Positions 43,973 to 55,418 of a stretch of 64,000 bases of DNA are shown in pieces; within the stretch, counting starts at the first letter, position 1; every line of letters begins with the position of its first letter. The notes under the pieces are model-generated. The model had not been told where the DNA came from. It was given only the letters and a program-made list of their open reading frames with translations, and did no database searches. The translations under genes were made by a program, and so were the position numbers. The stretch is from positions 186,001 through 250,000 of the forward strand of contig WSUB01000005.1 in the NCBI GenBank assembly GCA_019633425.1, in the 5' to 3' direction. Origin of the DNA: Tulasnella sp. 424. Taxonomy: Eukaryota > Basidiomycota > Agaricomycetes > Cantharellales > Tulasnellaceae.

Positions 43973-46303
43973 TCATCCACGCGACGACCGAAAAAAACGT
44001 TGCAAGAAACCGGGGCGAGAGTCCTTTGGAGGGCTTCCAGCGGGAGGTGGGGTAGGGCTTCCGGCGGGAGGTGGGGTAGGGCTTCCGGCGGGAGGTGGGG
44101 TAGGGCTTCCGGCGGGAGGTGGGGTAGGGCTTCCAGCGGGAGGTGAGGTAGGGCTTGCATCGCTTTGTGTACTACCCGACTTGGCTGAATTCCCACTTTG
44201 AGAGCTCATGGGACTGGTATTGGGCGGCCCGGATCGAGATTTGTCACTTTCTGGGTATCGCATAAGGTTGAGTAGAGTGTCAACGGGTTGAAGCCAGTGG
44301 TCCTCCGATTCCGGAAACTGCTGGTCAATGGGGTTGCAGTGAGGAGTCAGTGGAGGTTTGAGGCTTGTTGTGGGTGAACTGGAGTCATGGATTGATGGAT
44401 AGCTGTTATTTTCGAGGCATTGCACGAGCTTGACTAAATCCGGAAATTTCTTATCAATGGGGGTACAAGGAGGGGTCAGAGGAGGTTGAGGTTTTGAAGG
44501 GGATGAACTGGAGCCAGGGGTGAATCGATCGCCGATATTTTCGAGCCACGGACCGAGCCTGAGCAGAGCTTCAACGAGTGGACGCCTGCGGTCCTCCAAA
44601 TCCGAGAATCGTGCATCAATAGTGGTACTAAGAGGGGTCATTGGAGGTTGAGATTTTGCAGGGGATGAACTGGAGCTATGGGTGGATTGACTCCTGTTAT
44701 TCCCGGGTCGTCGCTCAAGCTGGAGTAGAGTGATGATGAGCAGAACAACAATGAGCAGAACGACAACAGTCAGAGACTGAAGGCACTCCACATCCGGGAC
44801 TTGTGCGTCAATGGGGGGACAAGGGGTGGTCGTTGTAGGTTGGGGGTTTTCAGGGGATGAAGTGGGGTTAGGGCTTGATCGGTGGCTGTTTTCCTTGAGC
44901 CATTTCAAGAGCTCGAGTAAAGCGCCAATGATCAGACGCCTGTGGTACTCCAAATACGAAGATTGAACATCAATGGTGGGGCGCGGAGGGGTCATGGAAA
45001 GGAGTTTTCCAGTGGATGAACTGGTGGCATCGGTGGATTCATGGCTGTTATTTCCGAGCCATTGCCCAAGCTTGATTTGAAGGGTATCTAACCCACTGTC
45101 CTTCAATAGGCGCTGGAGGTACTCCAAATCCGGGAATTGTCGGTCAATGGAGGGACAAGGAGGGGTTATTGGAGGCTGGGGTCCCGCAGGGGATGAACTG
45201 GTGTCGACATCGGTAGATTGATCGGGATCGAGTTCCATGTCGTCGGACTGAGGGGGAGGGACCGACGCAGCGGCCAGGACAGCATCTTCGGTCGTCTCGG
45301 TGGCGTTTGCAGACTCGGAGGCACTTAAAGCCTGCACATCCTGAGTCGTCGCTTGCCCTTCCAAACCCGACTCGGTTGTAGAGTCAGCCTTCATGGCGTC
45401 AGAGGGGGCGACCTCGGGTTCAGCGCTGTGACAAGGAGGGGTTATTGGAGGCTGGGGTTCCGCAGGGGATGAACTGGAGTCGACATCGGTAGATCGATGG
45501 CCTTTTTCTTCAAGGCATCGTCCAAGCGTGAGTAGAAGGTCAATGAGAGGCTGAGGGTTAACGAGCAGATGCCGGAGGTGCCCCAAATCCGGAAAGGGTG
45601 GGTCATCGGGGTTGCGAGGAGAGGAGGTTGAAGATCCGGGTCTTGTAGTGCGTGAGCTGTTTGGTGAGCCACGGGGAGATTGCGAACAAGAATTTGGCGA
45701 TGCCTGAGCTCGCTGTTTCTGTACAATACCCTGACCGTGATCGTCCTCTCGTTTTGAAAAAGTTGTGGACTTAGCGACCTGGTGAGCTTCTGGAGATGGC
45801 TGACGGAAACGACTAGGAGAGGACGTTGAAGATCCGGGTCTTGTAGTGCGTGAACTATTTGGTGAGCCACGGGGAGATTGCGAACAATGTTTTGGCGATG
45901 CCTGAGCTTGCTGTGTCTTGACAATACCCTGACCGTGATCGTTCTCGCATTTTGAAAAAGTTGTGGACTGGACCCGCCGAGCTTCTGGAGATGACAGACG
46001 GGAGAGGTCGTTAGAATGACTAGGAATCGTGATGGGCTGGACAGTCATCAAACCTTTTCCCTCAGGGATGGGCCCGTAATCCGGAATGAAAGGTGATGCC
46101 GGGGGAGAAGGAACGCGGTAGCAGATGGAGTTGGCCGCGTCGGGTGGGCCCTCCGATGGCGCCTCGGACGATTTAGAAGGGATGTTAGGGGTTCCAGAGC
46201 GTAAAACGAGGCGAAAGATTGCCCAGACTTGGGAAAGCCATTTCGCCATCTGCATCTGTGGCTTCTTCACGCTAGTCAAGACGCGGAGTTGAACCACAGG
46301 CAT
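43973..46303 (-). CDS. Pro-rich signature family member 4: large repeat protein
   Basis: Exons in gene order 46303-46054 and 45984-43973 give 753 residues; the 69-nt intron is in frame, so the unspliced ORF is also open (776 codons). Exon 1 has a different start (MPVVQLRVLTSVKK) but keeps VPSPPASPFIPDYGPIPEGK. Exon 2 has a Ser/Arg region present twice, then about six or seven repeats of about 55 residues: a Pro-rich linker (SSSPAEPQPPITPPCPSID) followed by a Leu-rich helix (FPDLEYLQRLL, then LLxLxxWLENNSHRST). In one repeat the helix became a hydrophobic membrane-like segment (VVVLLIVVLLIITLLQL). The end has PPPAGSPT repeats and a basic tail (GFLQRFFRSSRG). Alignment with member 7 shows only codon-sized indels. 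No known family; perhaps a scaffold or membrane-associated protein. Confidence 0.65.
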   Translation of the reverse strand: MPVVQLRVLTSVKKPQMQMAKWLSQVWAIFRLVLRSGTPNIPSKSSEAPSEGPPDAANSICYRVPSPPASPFIPDYGPIPEGKGLMTVQPITIPSHSNDLSRLSSPEARRVQSTTFSKCENDHGQGIVKTQQAQASPKHCSQSPRGSPNSSRTTRPGSSTSSPSRFRQPSPEAHQVAKSTTFSKREDDHGQGIVQKQRAQASPNSCSQSPRGSPNSSRTTRPGSSTSSPRNPDDPPFPDLGHLRHLLVNPQPLIDLLLTLGRCLEEKGHRSTDVDSSSSPAEPQPPITPPCHSAEPEVAPSDAMKADSTTESGLEGQATTQDVQALSASESANATETTEDAVLAAASVPPPQSDDMELDPDQSTDVDTSSSPAGPQPPITPPCPSIDRQFPDLEYLQRLLKDSGLDTLQIKLGQWLGNNSHESTDATSSSTGKLLSMTPPRPTIDVQSSYLEYHRRLIIGALLELLKWLKENSHRSSPNPTSSPENPQPTTTTPCPPIDAQVPDVECLQSLTVVVLLIVVLLIITLLQLERRPGNNRSQSTHSSSSSPAKSQPPMTPLSTTIDARFSDLEDRRRPLVEALLRLGPWLENIGDRFTPGSSSSPSKPQPPLTPPCTPIDKKFPDLVKLVQCLENNSYPSIHDSSSPTTSLKPPLTPHCNPIDQQFPESEDHWLQPVDTLLNLMRYPESDKSRSGPPNTSPMSSQSGNSAKSGSTQSDASPTSPPAGSPTPPPAGSPTPPPAGSPTPPPAGSPTPPPAGSPPKDSRPGFLQRFFRSSRG
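44037..44155. repeat. 24-bp minisatellite within member 4
   Basis: Five near-perfect units of GGGCTTCCGGCGGGAGGTGGG plus GTA, encoding PPPAGSPT. Member 7 has a single unit here, so the expansion is specific to member 4. Confidence 0.85.
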
Positions 46304-49300
46304 TGAAAGTCGGGCGATTGAGAGTGTATGATAAAGGAGTGCTATCGATTGTCGAGTAAACGGTGTAGCCGTCAGTTATGAGGATTCCCAGCCAGTGGGG
46401 TTGCAGGGAGAAGGCGCGACGGATGGAAAATTGGGTGTATCTCTTCAGCTTCTGATCTTGACTCTAACACTTTTGAAGTCGAGGAAACAGAATCCTCGAT
46501 ATTCTACGAAACCCAATGATCCACCACGTTCTGGTTCCTAGAAGAGTCATATCTGAAACTAGAACCGCGCCTTGCGTTAGCCATGAGGCTCGCGGCCAAA
46601 CGCCATGCCAACCAACTACTGATCGAAAGCGATATCATGAAAAATGTTCTAAATGGAATGCCGAAAAGTACAGGGGATTTAAGCTAGCTTTATTAGGAAG
46701 TCCCGAGAGGTGGACCATTTATTGGTGGAAAAGTCGAAATCATGTTGACCGCCAGGCCTATCGCCCGCAAGCAGTGATGGCCGACGGGACGCGGCAACCG
46801 GACGGCAACCGCGTCTGTAGAGTTCCATTGTCGACCGCCGAAACATATGGATATCGAACCTTAGAGTCCGCTATCTGAGATGACACATCGTCTCAGATGC
46901 ATACGCGGCGAGTGATAGAGCGTTTCCAGCGTATCCGAACGTTTCCGCTCAGCTTTTCCATGCTGTAAGGTTAGTGCTAAACGGGAGGGGAAAACCTCTA
47001 GATCATACGTCAGGATGATTCCGGGTAGCCCTAGATTAGCGGTCGTAAGCTTGATCGCGATGAGGGTGGAGAAAGGTGGCGTAGAAATCGGGAAAAGGTT
47101 TGTTGTGAAATGGGGAGAAGAATTTTGAGGAGGGGAGGATACTCTACTATTTCGTTAATACCGGATGTCCCATATCCTAACCCCCCATCCGGTCTGGTCA
47201 ATTCTTGAGGTGTCCCCCGGTCCGACGGGTCGCGCCGCTCGGGACACGGTGTCCCCGCCGGTAAGTAACACGTGACTTGAAGAGAAAATCGGTCGTATCT
47301 CAAGTCTCTCAAGCCCTTTTTTCCCCACTTGCGAACAATCACTTGGGGAAATCTAAGTTAGTGACCTCCGTTCCTCATATCCTACTCATCCGCTGCTCGG
47401 CACACTAAATCATAGCACTTGCAGGACCACCATCTGCTCCGCTCAAACCCTGTCCCACGTCCCAGTCACTTGTGGCGTCTCTCCAGTATGGTTACGCTGG
47501 TAAGATTTTTGTCCCATGTCCCATGGCCGCCGGTATTAACGAAATAGTACAGTTGTCTAGCGTCGCGCGGTTTTATCCGAATTTCGGCCCCGACCTCAAA
47601 AACTTGAGCAAGGCACAGCCTACGGCTGTATCGCACCTTGCTCACCGATTCGCCACATGAGCATTCCGCTTCCAGGGAAGAATGCCGAACTGGCCGGTAT
47701 ATAGATATATAGATTGGTAGTAGACAGAGGAAAGACATATAGTGCAAAAAACTTGCGATCGACATCATACCCAGGCATCGGTTGATGGCATAGATAGACT
47801 AGACACGAGCCGAGCAGCTGCAGGGACTTCCTGAATCAGTCTTGCCACTGGAGCCTATTTCAAATTCATTCAAGATCATAATGTCAAACAGAGAGAAGAG
47901 GACAGTAACCGGCCGCTGACGGCAACCTACATACGGTTCACCGATTATCGCTCCCAAGGACAAACCCGACGTCGCGTGATCGTAGACATTAGCAATCCGC
48001 CTAGGTCCTATAGCTTAATGCCATTCGATGTCTACGTCGCGAACAATCCGGTTACTAGGGGACTTGTTTGTGAGCGGAGGCTGCCCAATATTGAGAGCAG
48101 AAGACGAGATATTGAAGCCGTGTGAGGGCATATCAAGGAGTACAGAAGGGTGTGATGGATGGGGAGACGTGACATGGTGCCTGAAGTGAGATGAAACCGG
48201 GAATGTGTGCACGGAAAACGCCGGTCATCGCGAGCTCCAGAGCGGGAATAAACAAAGGTTTTCTAAAGTTGAAAGATACATATGAGGGGAAAGAGTTCTA
48301 GGGCGGGTCGATGTGAGTGGGGGGTGGCGGGGAGAAGAACTTGGTTATGAGTGGCGTGCATAGCATAGGGGTTCGCATAAGGGTTCACATAAGGGTAGGT
48401 TGCCGTGTCGACCCGCCGCCATTTCCTGCGTGGAGTGACCTTGGCGAGCAAGGTGATCGGGCCAAAGTATCCGAATTTTGGCCCCTGACATCCGGTTCCT
48501 GGCTCCGTACTATTCGATCTCCGCTTCATTATTGCGAGTCGCGATACATTCGACGTGGAATACTGAAGAGTAAGTAAGGGATGCACGCTATATTTGCTGG
48601 GCAATCCCCAGAGTTGGGTCGCCTCCTACTGGAAAGGTCGCGGTGACTGCCAGGTTTGCTGTCGGCAGGCTGTGCGGGCCGACGAAACAGCAACAATCAC
48701 GCGCGTCTGTAAATTGCAATGGGCCACATCTAGAAATTGAACCTTGAAGTCCACCGTATGAGACGACACATCGTCTGAGGCGCATCCGCACCCAGTGTTA
48801 GCGCGTTCTTACCGTGTTCGAACTTTCTCGCTCGACTCTCCCGCAAGCGCTAAACGCAAAGAATGAGCCCCTTGAATCGCAGGAAAGGATCCCGAAAAGT
48901 TATAGATTAAAGCTGACGGTCGAAGGCTTAATCGCGATAGGCGTCGGAGCAATGTGGCGCGCGCACAGAAATCTGGAGAACGTCTTTATTTGTAAGAAGA
49001 GGAAAATTCAGGGGACGGCGACAGTTGGACCGACGAGCCTCAAGATCTAGAATGCCAAGAAAATAGTACGAAAGAAGCCAAAACGGCCCAAGAAATTCGC
49101 ACGTCGACTTCCTTCTATCGATCACGTATTTCCTCTAAGAGCGATTATTACACAGATATTTCAACACCCTTGAGGTTAGTCCAAAACGACGGCAGAATGC
49201 CTAGGACGAACCCCCCGTCGGCAAGATGAGATATTGGCGAATTGGTTCAAGAGTTTTGGTTGCGTGGTCGTCGGATAGGTAACAATGGTGTAGAAAGCCG

Positions 49301-50257
49301 GAAAGAGTGTTAATGTCAATCTGTAAGCATGTCTATAAGGAAGAGCGGAGGGGATCAACGAGGCAGCCTTTGGTCCAGGGTTGCTCGCGCTGAACCAGAG
49401 AGTACTGTGCCACGCCTGGGCCAATGAGGGTCAGCTGACTCATCAAACTGTACGTTTACTATTTTGAGACTTGAGGAGACGCCAAAATCACTAACCATTC
49501 AGACTGCCTCTACCGCCCTTCAAGTACGCTTCAATATCCCTCGGCTCGAATGTCGCGGTCGTGTCCATTTCTATCTTTACTGAATAACAATCGATCTTTC
49601 CACTAACAAGAGCTCAGCACTCACCGTGCGATTATCAGTGCATGAATTTAAACGCACGAAGAGCTTCGTACCTCCAGGACTCTAAATTGCCCCCTATTTA
49701 TTCCAAAGCTTATCGACGAAGTGATTGCCTTGCCAGTCCGCCCATGGATCCATCGTTCGCGGATGGCCTAGTTCCGCACGACTCTTTATTCTCAGGCGGA
49801 TACCCAATCTGACCCACCCCGCCTTCCTCTTCGCGGATTATTTGGCAATGCATTGCGGCCTGCTCCTTACTTACATTGGACTATCCCTCTGTGAGCAGTC
49901 AGTCCACGACGGACCGTCATATGCCTCGATATGATGCTTTTCGCACTTTGATGCGCCCTCAGATCTACACAGTGTAACAGTGGTCACTATACGGTAAATC
50001 TATATAAACATAAAACGAAACGCATTGCGAAAGGAATTTAAATACACCCCACACGTTATAAAAATTAGACACCAGGCTAGAAAGGCGCGAAGATACGATT
50101 GGGAGGGTTTGGAACCTGCGTGCCAAGAAGATGAACAGGAAATGGATTTAATCCCGAGGAGCCGTGGGTTCGTCAAGGCCTCCTGTCTCGCGGTCCTTTG
50201 ACCGCGACGTCTACTGCGACACAGATAGTGCGAGCCGCTTAGTTGTTGGGCAGCCAG
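46304..50257. other. Upstream region of member 4 and repeat-derived spacer
   Basis: Shared promoter block at 46383-46400. Paralogous modules: 46690-46950 and 48600-49050 (see 35540 and 37620), 49060-49440 (see 39790 and 58740). Stretches 47000-48560 and 49450-50250 show no repeat partner or gene that I could recognise. ORFs such as 47466-47768 and 48263-48604 (minus) lack domains. Confidence 0.4.
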
Positions 50258-50906
50258 CTAGCGACTAGACGCCACCCCGGCGTGGGACGCACATCCGGTA
50301 CGTCGATTTCCAGACCGATGCCTACTGCCACCCAGGGAATAAGAAGGGGAATTGGGCGAAGATTTACACCCTAATATTCCTCGAAAAATCGAAATGATCC
50401 CCTTCATCCACCTTCTAGCGGGAGGTGAAGGAGTCCCGCTCCTGCCCTTAGAGCCCTCGACACCGGCAATGGATGTGAACCCTGGAGAGCCTCGGGTGGA
50501 TATAGGTTCACGATATCGCAGTCCCTGACTCGCAGCGTCTCTACTGCGAAACAGTTGGGCATCTCCCGTTGACCGAGCGGAGCGCGCTTCTGAAGATGAC
50601 AAGAGGCAGGGAGTTGTTAGAACAACCGGGAATCGCAATAAGATGGAGAATCGACAAACCTTTTCCCTCAGGGATGGGCTCAAAGTCTGGGTTGAAAGGC
50701 GATGTTGGAGGAGATGGAACGAAGTACGCAATTGAGATAGTTGTGGCTGGTGGGTCCTCGTACGGCGCCTCGGACGCGCCATGATCTCTGTTCGAATCTC
50801 CGAAGCTGAAAGATTGCGGAGTACGTGTCGAGGATCTGGTAGATCTTCTCGTCGGTTTTCTTCTCTCCACCGTTGTTGAGGGTCGAGTCGCGGTCTGGGA
50901 GGACAT
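50258..50906 (-). CDS. Pro-rich signature family member 5 (intact, two exons)
   Basis: Exons in gene order 50906-50660 and 50589-50258 give 579 nt, 192 residues. Exon 1: MSSQTATRPSTTVERRKPTR to SPPTSPFNPDFEPIPEGK. Intron donor GTTTGT, acceptor CTTCAG, same phase and place as in members 2 and 4; the second exon also begins EARS, like EARR in member 4 and ESRA in member 2. Exon 2 is basic and Ser/Gly-rich with a short hydrophobic/basic stretch (WMKGIISIFRGILG) that could form an amphipathic helix. No known domain. Without splicing the frame still runs 38 codons past the donor, so a shorter product is possible. Confidence 0.6.
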
Positions 50907-51899
50907 TTTGGGATTAAGGTAGGGCGCTTGACAGGGAATAGCAAAGGTGTAGTATCGATTATAGAGTAAATGGTGTAGTAGTTTGATTTATGGTGATTGC
51001 CAGCCAGTGGGGGGTGAAGATGATATTGGAGTTGGGTGACGAGAGACGCGGGTTGCGTACTGTTCAGCTTGGAATCGCGATTTCACAGTCCTTTTAAACG
51101 CGAACTGTGCGACAGAAAGCAAAAGGCAGCCTGACGGACGAGGAAATTCAAATCCATCTCACGAGTCTAAGTCGATGGGGGAGTCGTTCACTGAAGGCTA
51201 GACTGCCGTTCGCCGACGCCGTGTGGCCTGTCGGCACGAGGTTACCGCCCTGGAGGGCCAGCGGGTGGTCGAACGACGCACGACAGCGGCACCCTACGGA
51301 CTGCTCTGGGCAGTATGGCGCGGGGCAAGGACCAAATCTAGGCCAGCCGTTTCGGGGTGATCGTGACGGGTTGCTAAGCTACGATCGGAAATGCGGGACG
51401 GTGGCGGCCCAGATTGACCAAAAACGCGAACGACGCTCGGGAGGCTTGTGCCTAGATTTATCCAAAAAGGAGAGCGCGGAAACAAAGGCCAAATGGCTTG
51501 ACGAGCCCCTCCCAACGTGTGGGCAAGGCGTGCGAGATCCTCAAATAGCTCAAGCGCTTTGGTCGTCGTCGTCGTCGAACAAGGTTGGGTTAGAGATCTC
51601 AGTGCCCCAAAAAGTATCAAGGGAAATCGGTAAGGAGCCGAGCAAATCATGAACGATAAATGCTGGACTCTCTCTCTCTGATGCAGAGCGCGAAATGCAG
51701 TTGCCAAATTTGACGAGAGAGCCAAAATCTAGTCTTTGAGTCTCGGACTCCCGAGCCGGAGAGGGAGGCCAAGCTCGGGGGTCTGAGACTCGAAGACTAA
51801 GTCACACCCTGGTTGAATAAGGGCCTGCAGTGGTGGACTTTGACCGCGTACTTTGGAATGGAAAGCGAGCACCACCCAGGAAGGAAAACGCGCGGGGGT
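50907..51899. other. Upstream region of member 5
   Basis: Shared promoter block at 50994-51012. ORFs on both strands (51107-51652, 51294-51725) overlap each other and lack domains. No gene supported. Confidence 0.35.
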
Positions 51900-53440
51900 C
51901 GCGCCAAGGGCGGGTGGCTGACTAACCAAACTCTACGTTTACCACTTTGAGACTTGGACGAGGCGCCAAGCCCATTCGAACCTGGCCTGAGAGCCTCATC
52001 CACAACGACCACCGCGCCAAAGCGCCTATATTGCGTTCAATTACCCTTCCCTCATCGACTACAGAAACGAATGCCGTGGTCGTGTCAGTCTCGGTCTATC
52101 CCCAATCGTAGCCTATTCTCCCACTGACGCCTACTCGCGCTACTTATCTCTAGATCACAAGCGTATCACTATCATCCCTCGCTGCGTTTACCTCAATATC
52201 AATGGAAAGCGCATCAGCTGGACCGTTCAGCTTGGTCGACACGTTACGATCCATTAGCTAAGCTGGGGTTTGAGCAAAGTTGGACTTTCATGTGATAGTC
52301 CTTCTTCTCTTTTCTTTCTGGTGAGCCAGCCGTTCCACCTTCGATAGTCCCCCTTCCAGTCAACTCAACGTTTCTCCCATGAACCTTTCACCACAGCCTA
52401 CTTACTCCTCTACTATCACTATTCCCTCTTGGTCTAATGTTTATGGTTCACCCCGTAATTCAGCATTGTTCTACCCACCTCCATTCCGCGCAGCAGGTGA
52501 TTGGGATTTTGAAGGAGCCCGACCGTTGCGGAAGACCTTTCACAACGATAGCGCGAAACTCTATCTCCCCCCAGAAACTGAACTCTGCTGACTCTTGTCG
52601 TATCTTTATGCTCGGAGAATGCCTTCTATCTTTTGCACATGACCAGTGGAGAGTGTTGGGGTGGAATTCGATACATGCGCCTTTGGCTCGTGAAGGCGGC
52701 CTTGCGTCCGCTTCCGGCACATATGCTGGACCAGCCGATAGACATACGTATACGCCGCGTGCGTGCTGCGCGCGAACACCGTTCATTTATTCTCCCCAAA
52801 GGAAGATGAACAGGACGTGACCGCGCTCCGTGCAGGCGGTGCGGCTGCAGAGAGGCCTTTCTCCGCCCTTGCATCACATTCAAATCATCGACTCTCTCCT
52901 GGGGAAGATCCACTTTGGGAACGATGAGTAATAAGTTTGATTCAGAGGCCAAGATAAAGCTTATCACTGCCTCCCCCCGTCATTTGCTGCGTCAGAGGGA
53001 GGCGAAGTTACCCTCTGGCCTTTAACCGCGCTACGTTTGGGGGGGATTACGACAGTCAAACGGATGCGGGGTTGTTATCGCAGTAATACGTTCTGGACCG
53101 CACAGTATAGTGCACGCGGAGAACGCAAGGCGGAAGTGGCCGACAACGACGGGCTGTAAGGAACTACTCGTTTATGGGTGGAAGAGATTCGCCGACAGCT
53201 GCAGCGCTGTCTCACTCGCAGGGACTTTCGCTCTCGCGTATTCCCTCCCCTGGCGATTACTATGAGAAGGAGTAATCCGATCATACGTCCAATATTGCCA
53301 TACATATCAACTGGTTCAAAATCGGAGAGACGCTCGTGCCGTACATTGGGGAAACAACAACCCGCGCATGGTAAACACTGAACATCAACCCTGACGACGC
53401 AAAATACCTCTTCGCCGCTGTTGTGCAAGGACGACAAGGT
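51900..53440. repeat. Segmental duplication, copy 1 of pair with 59030-60700
   Basis: Runs of near-identity over about 1.5 kb, for example from AAACTCTACGT near 51930 and 59058, and through 52210-52800 and 59350-59940 with only scattered differences. It is closer in sequence than the A/B blocks, so it duplicated later. Insertions distinguish the copies, including about 25 bp near 59950 and about 120 bp near 60530. Confidence 0.85.
52379..52591 (+). CDS. Hypothetical 70-residue ORF in the recent duplication
   Basis: MNLSPQPTYSSTITIPSWSN to KTFHNDSAKLYLPPETELC. The partner at 59406-59723 keeps the frame with few residue changes but has ATC instead of this ATG, and opens upstream instead. High DNA identity means frame conservation is weak evidence. 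No family recognised. Confidence 0.25.
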   Translation: MNLSPQPTYSSTITIPSWSNVYGSPRNSALFYPPPFRAAGDWDFEGARPLRKTFHNDSAKLYLPPETELC

Positions 53441-54258
53441 AGAGAACGTACGTCTGTATTTATAACGAGGAGAAAATTTCAGGGGAGGGGTGACAATTAG
53501 ACCTAGCCTCAGGGTCTAGAATGCCAAGAGAATCATAACGTAAGCGAAAACTCCAACCGGTACCGAGGATCCAGGATTTGCTTGTGGATTCAGACGACTT
53601 GCCTTGGAACAGAGAGCGAAGCGGGGGGAGAATTCGAAGGGACGGGGCCGCTGACTCAGCAAACTATCCCTTTGCCATTTTGAGAAACATTGGACCCTGC
53701 TTGCAGCCTGACCCCACCAACCGTTCAAACCGCCTCCATTGCCTTCAATTACGCAATCCCCAGAATTAATGCCGTGGTTTGACCTGTTCTCGGGCTTTCT
53801 TGAATAGCAATAGGTGAAGACTTCGACTACGAGTCCGGCACTCGCGATCGGTCTCACGACAAAAACGCGCAGAGCTTCGCAAGCCATCTGGGTCACCGAC
53901 TATCTTACATCCTAGTGGTGAGCTCGTCGCATCTTCGAAGTGCTAATAGCTCTCCGTTCCAAACAGATTGCCCGCACGAGTTTCTATCGGGCTGGACCTC
54001 TATCACGTAGATTAAATCAAACCCGTCTCCGACTGTGCGGATATTTCAGCGCTTTCTTTCGACCCGTTCCTCGCCCATATTATATTAGCCTTCCTCGTTG
54101 TGCTCCGCCAGTCAATCTGATGTGAGGGCTAATCGGCATATATCTCGATATGAAGAGCTGCACAGATTGATCACCTGTGGCCTTGTGAGATGCAACGGCG
54201 TTAACATTATTTAAACATGCAATGGATTTATGTATATTGCCAAAGCTATCGGAATTCA
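53441..54258. other. Duplicated spacer (partner of 38040-38800)
   Basis: Paralogous to the region upstream of member 2; contains CTGACTCAGCAAACT and GGCTTTCTTGAATAGCAAT in both. Ends at the insertion point of foldback element 2. No gene. Confidence 0.5.
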
Positions 54259-54913
54259 GGATAATTCTATCCAGCAACCCACAGCAACCCCCTCGAAAAT
54301 GATCTCTTCCGAACAACCCGCAAGGGCGTCAGGGTCCTTACCTCTAGGATCGTCACCTCACGCGACGTGATCCCGTCGTCGCCGTCAGGGTCCTTATATG
54401 GTACTAGATCGACGCCGCGTCGTCGTCGTCCTCGTTGACGGTGGTGAGGGTGCACTGCAAGGCGAACATTCACTTACTTGCTGCCGCTCACATCCTCGGC
54501 CCATGATGAATACTCATCTGTACACACTGCACCAATATAACATTTAAAATATTGTATTAGCTATAGAAACAGTGTTGGGGATGTGCAGACGGCGACCCCA
54601 GCGCGATGACCGCATAAAATACAGGCACCCATGACGGACACTGATGACAAATGAGTATATGCTTTAAAATATAACGTATCTACTTGTGTTAAAAGTTCGT
54701 CTTGCACCCTCACCACCGTCGACGATGATGACGACGCGGCGTCGGTCTAGTAACATATAAGGACCCTGACGGCGACGACGGGATCACGTCGCGGGAGGTG
54801 ACGATCCTAGAGGTAAGGACCCTGACGCCCTTGGGGGTTGTTCGGAAGAGGTTATTTCCGAGGGGGTTGCTGTGGGTTGCTGGCGAAGGGGGGGTTGCTG
54901 GATAGAATTATCC
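54259..54913. mobile_element. Foldback element 2 (Mutator-like MITE) with 9-bp target duplication
   Basis: 655 bp with long inverted arms (about 54259-54475 and 54700-54913). Ends read GGATAATTCTATCCAGCAAC and its complement. Inside the arms, GGGCGTCAGGGTCCTTACC, CTCTAGGATCGTCACCTC and GACGTGATCCCGTCGTCG are matched in inverse. It is flanked by CGGAATTCA on both sides (54250-54258 and 54914-54922); the paralogous segment near 38795 has this sequence once and no insert. A 9-bp duplication with long arms is the mark of Mutator-superfamily elements. No transposase is encoded, so it must have been moved in trans. Confidence 0.85.
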
Positions 54914-55169
54914 CGGAATTCAGCCTAGGACATTAAAGAAACCCGACACTGGGCCAGGGAGGCCCGAAGATATTATTAAGAGGATTCCCGCACGCGTGTC
55001 AATAGCGAGGAAGAACAGGAAGTAGGCGGACTTCAGGGTGGATATAGGACTTCTCGTAAGCGGGCTCCTGCTGCGAATTCCTGGACATTTCTTCCTACCG
55101 CCCCTCTACAGTGAAATTTTCGGAAGACGTCAGAATAACCAAGAATCGTGAAAGCCCGAAGATCATCAT

Positions 55170-55418
55170 ACTCTTTACCTCAGGAATGGATTCGAATGCT
55201 GGATTGAAAGGCGACATCGGAGGAGACGGAACGAAGTAGGCAGTGGAGGTAGCTGTGGCCGGTGGGTCCTCGTACGATGCCTCGAACGCGTCATCATTTC
55301 TGTTCGAACTTCGAAGGTTAAAGGGCTGAGGAGTGAATTTCAAGGGTTTGGTAAGTTTCTTTGTCGTTCGTGTCTTCTCTACCAGAGTCGAGGGGTTCGT
55401 CGCAGTCTAGGAGGCCAT
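55170..55418 (-). pseudogene. Pro-rich signature family member 6, broken
   Basis: Clear relative of member 2 (TPQPFNLRSSNRND, VPSPPMSPFNPAFESIPE) but the fourth codon is TAG where others have CAG, and the usual donor after EGK reads AGTATG instead of GTATGA; a cryptic GTAAAG lies just upstream. At the homologous acceptor the frame again reaches TAG after three codons, as in member 3. Promoter block present at 55508-55520. Confidence 0.65.

Noticed and set aside
51107..51725. Overlapping 181- and 143-codon ORFs on opposite strands
   Set aside because: No domain, no paralogue keeping the frame, and codon content unlike the recognised genes.
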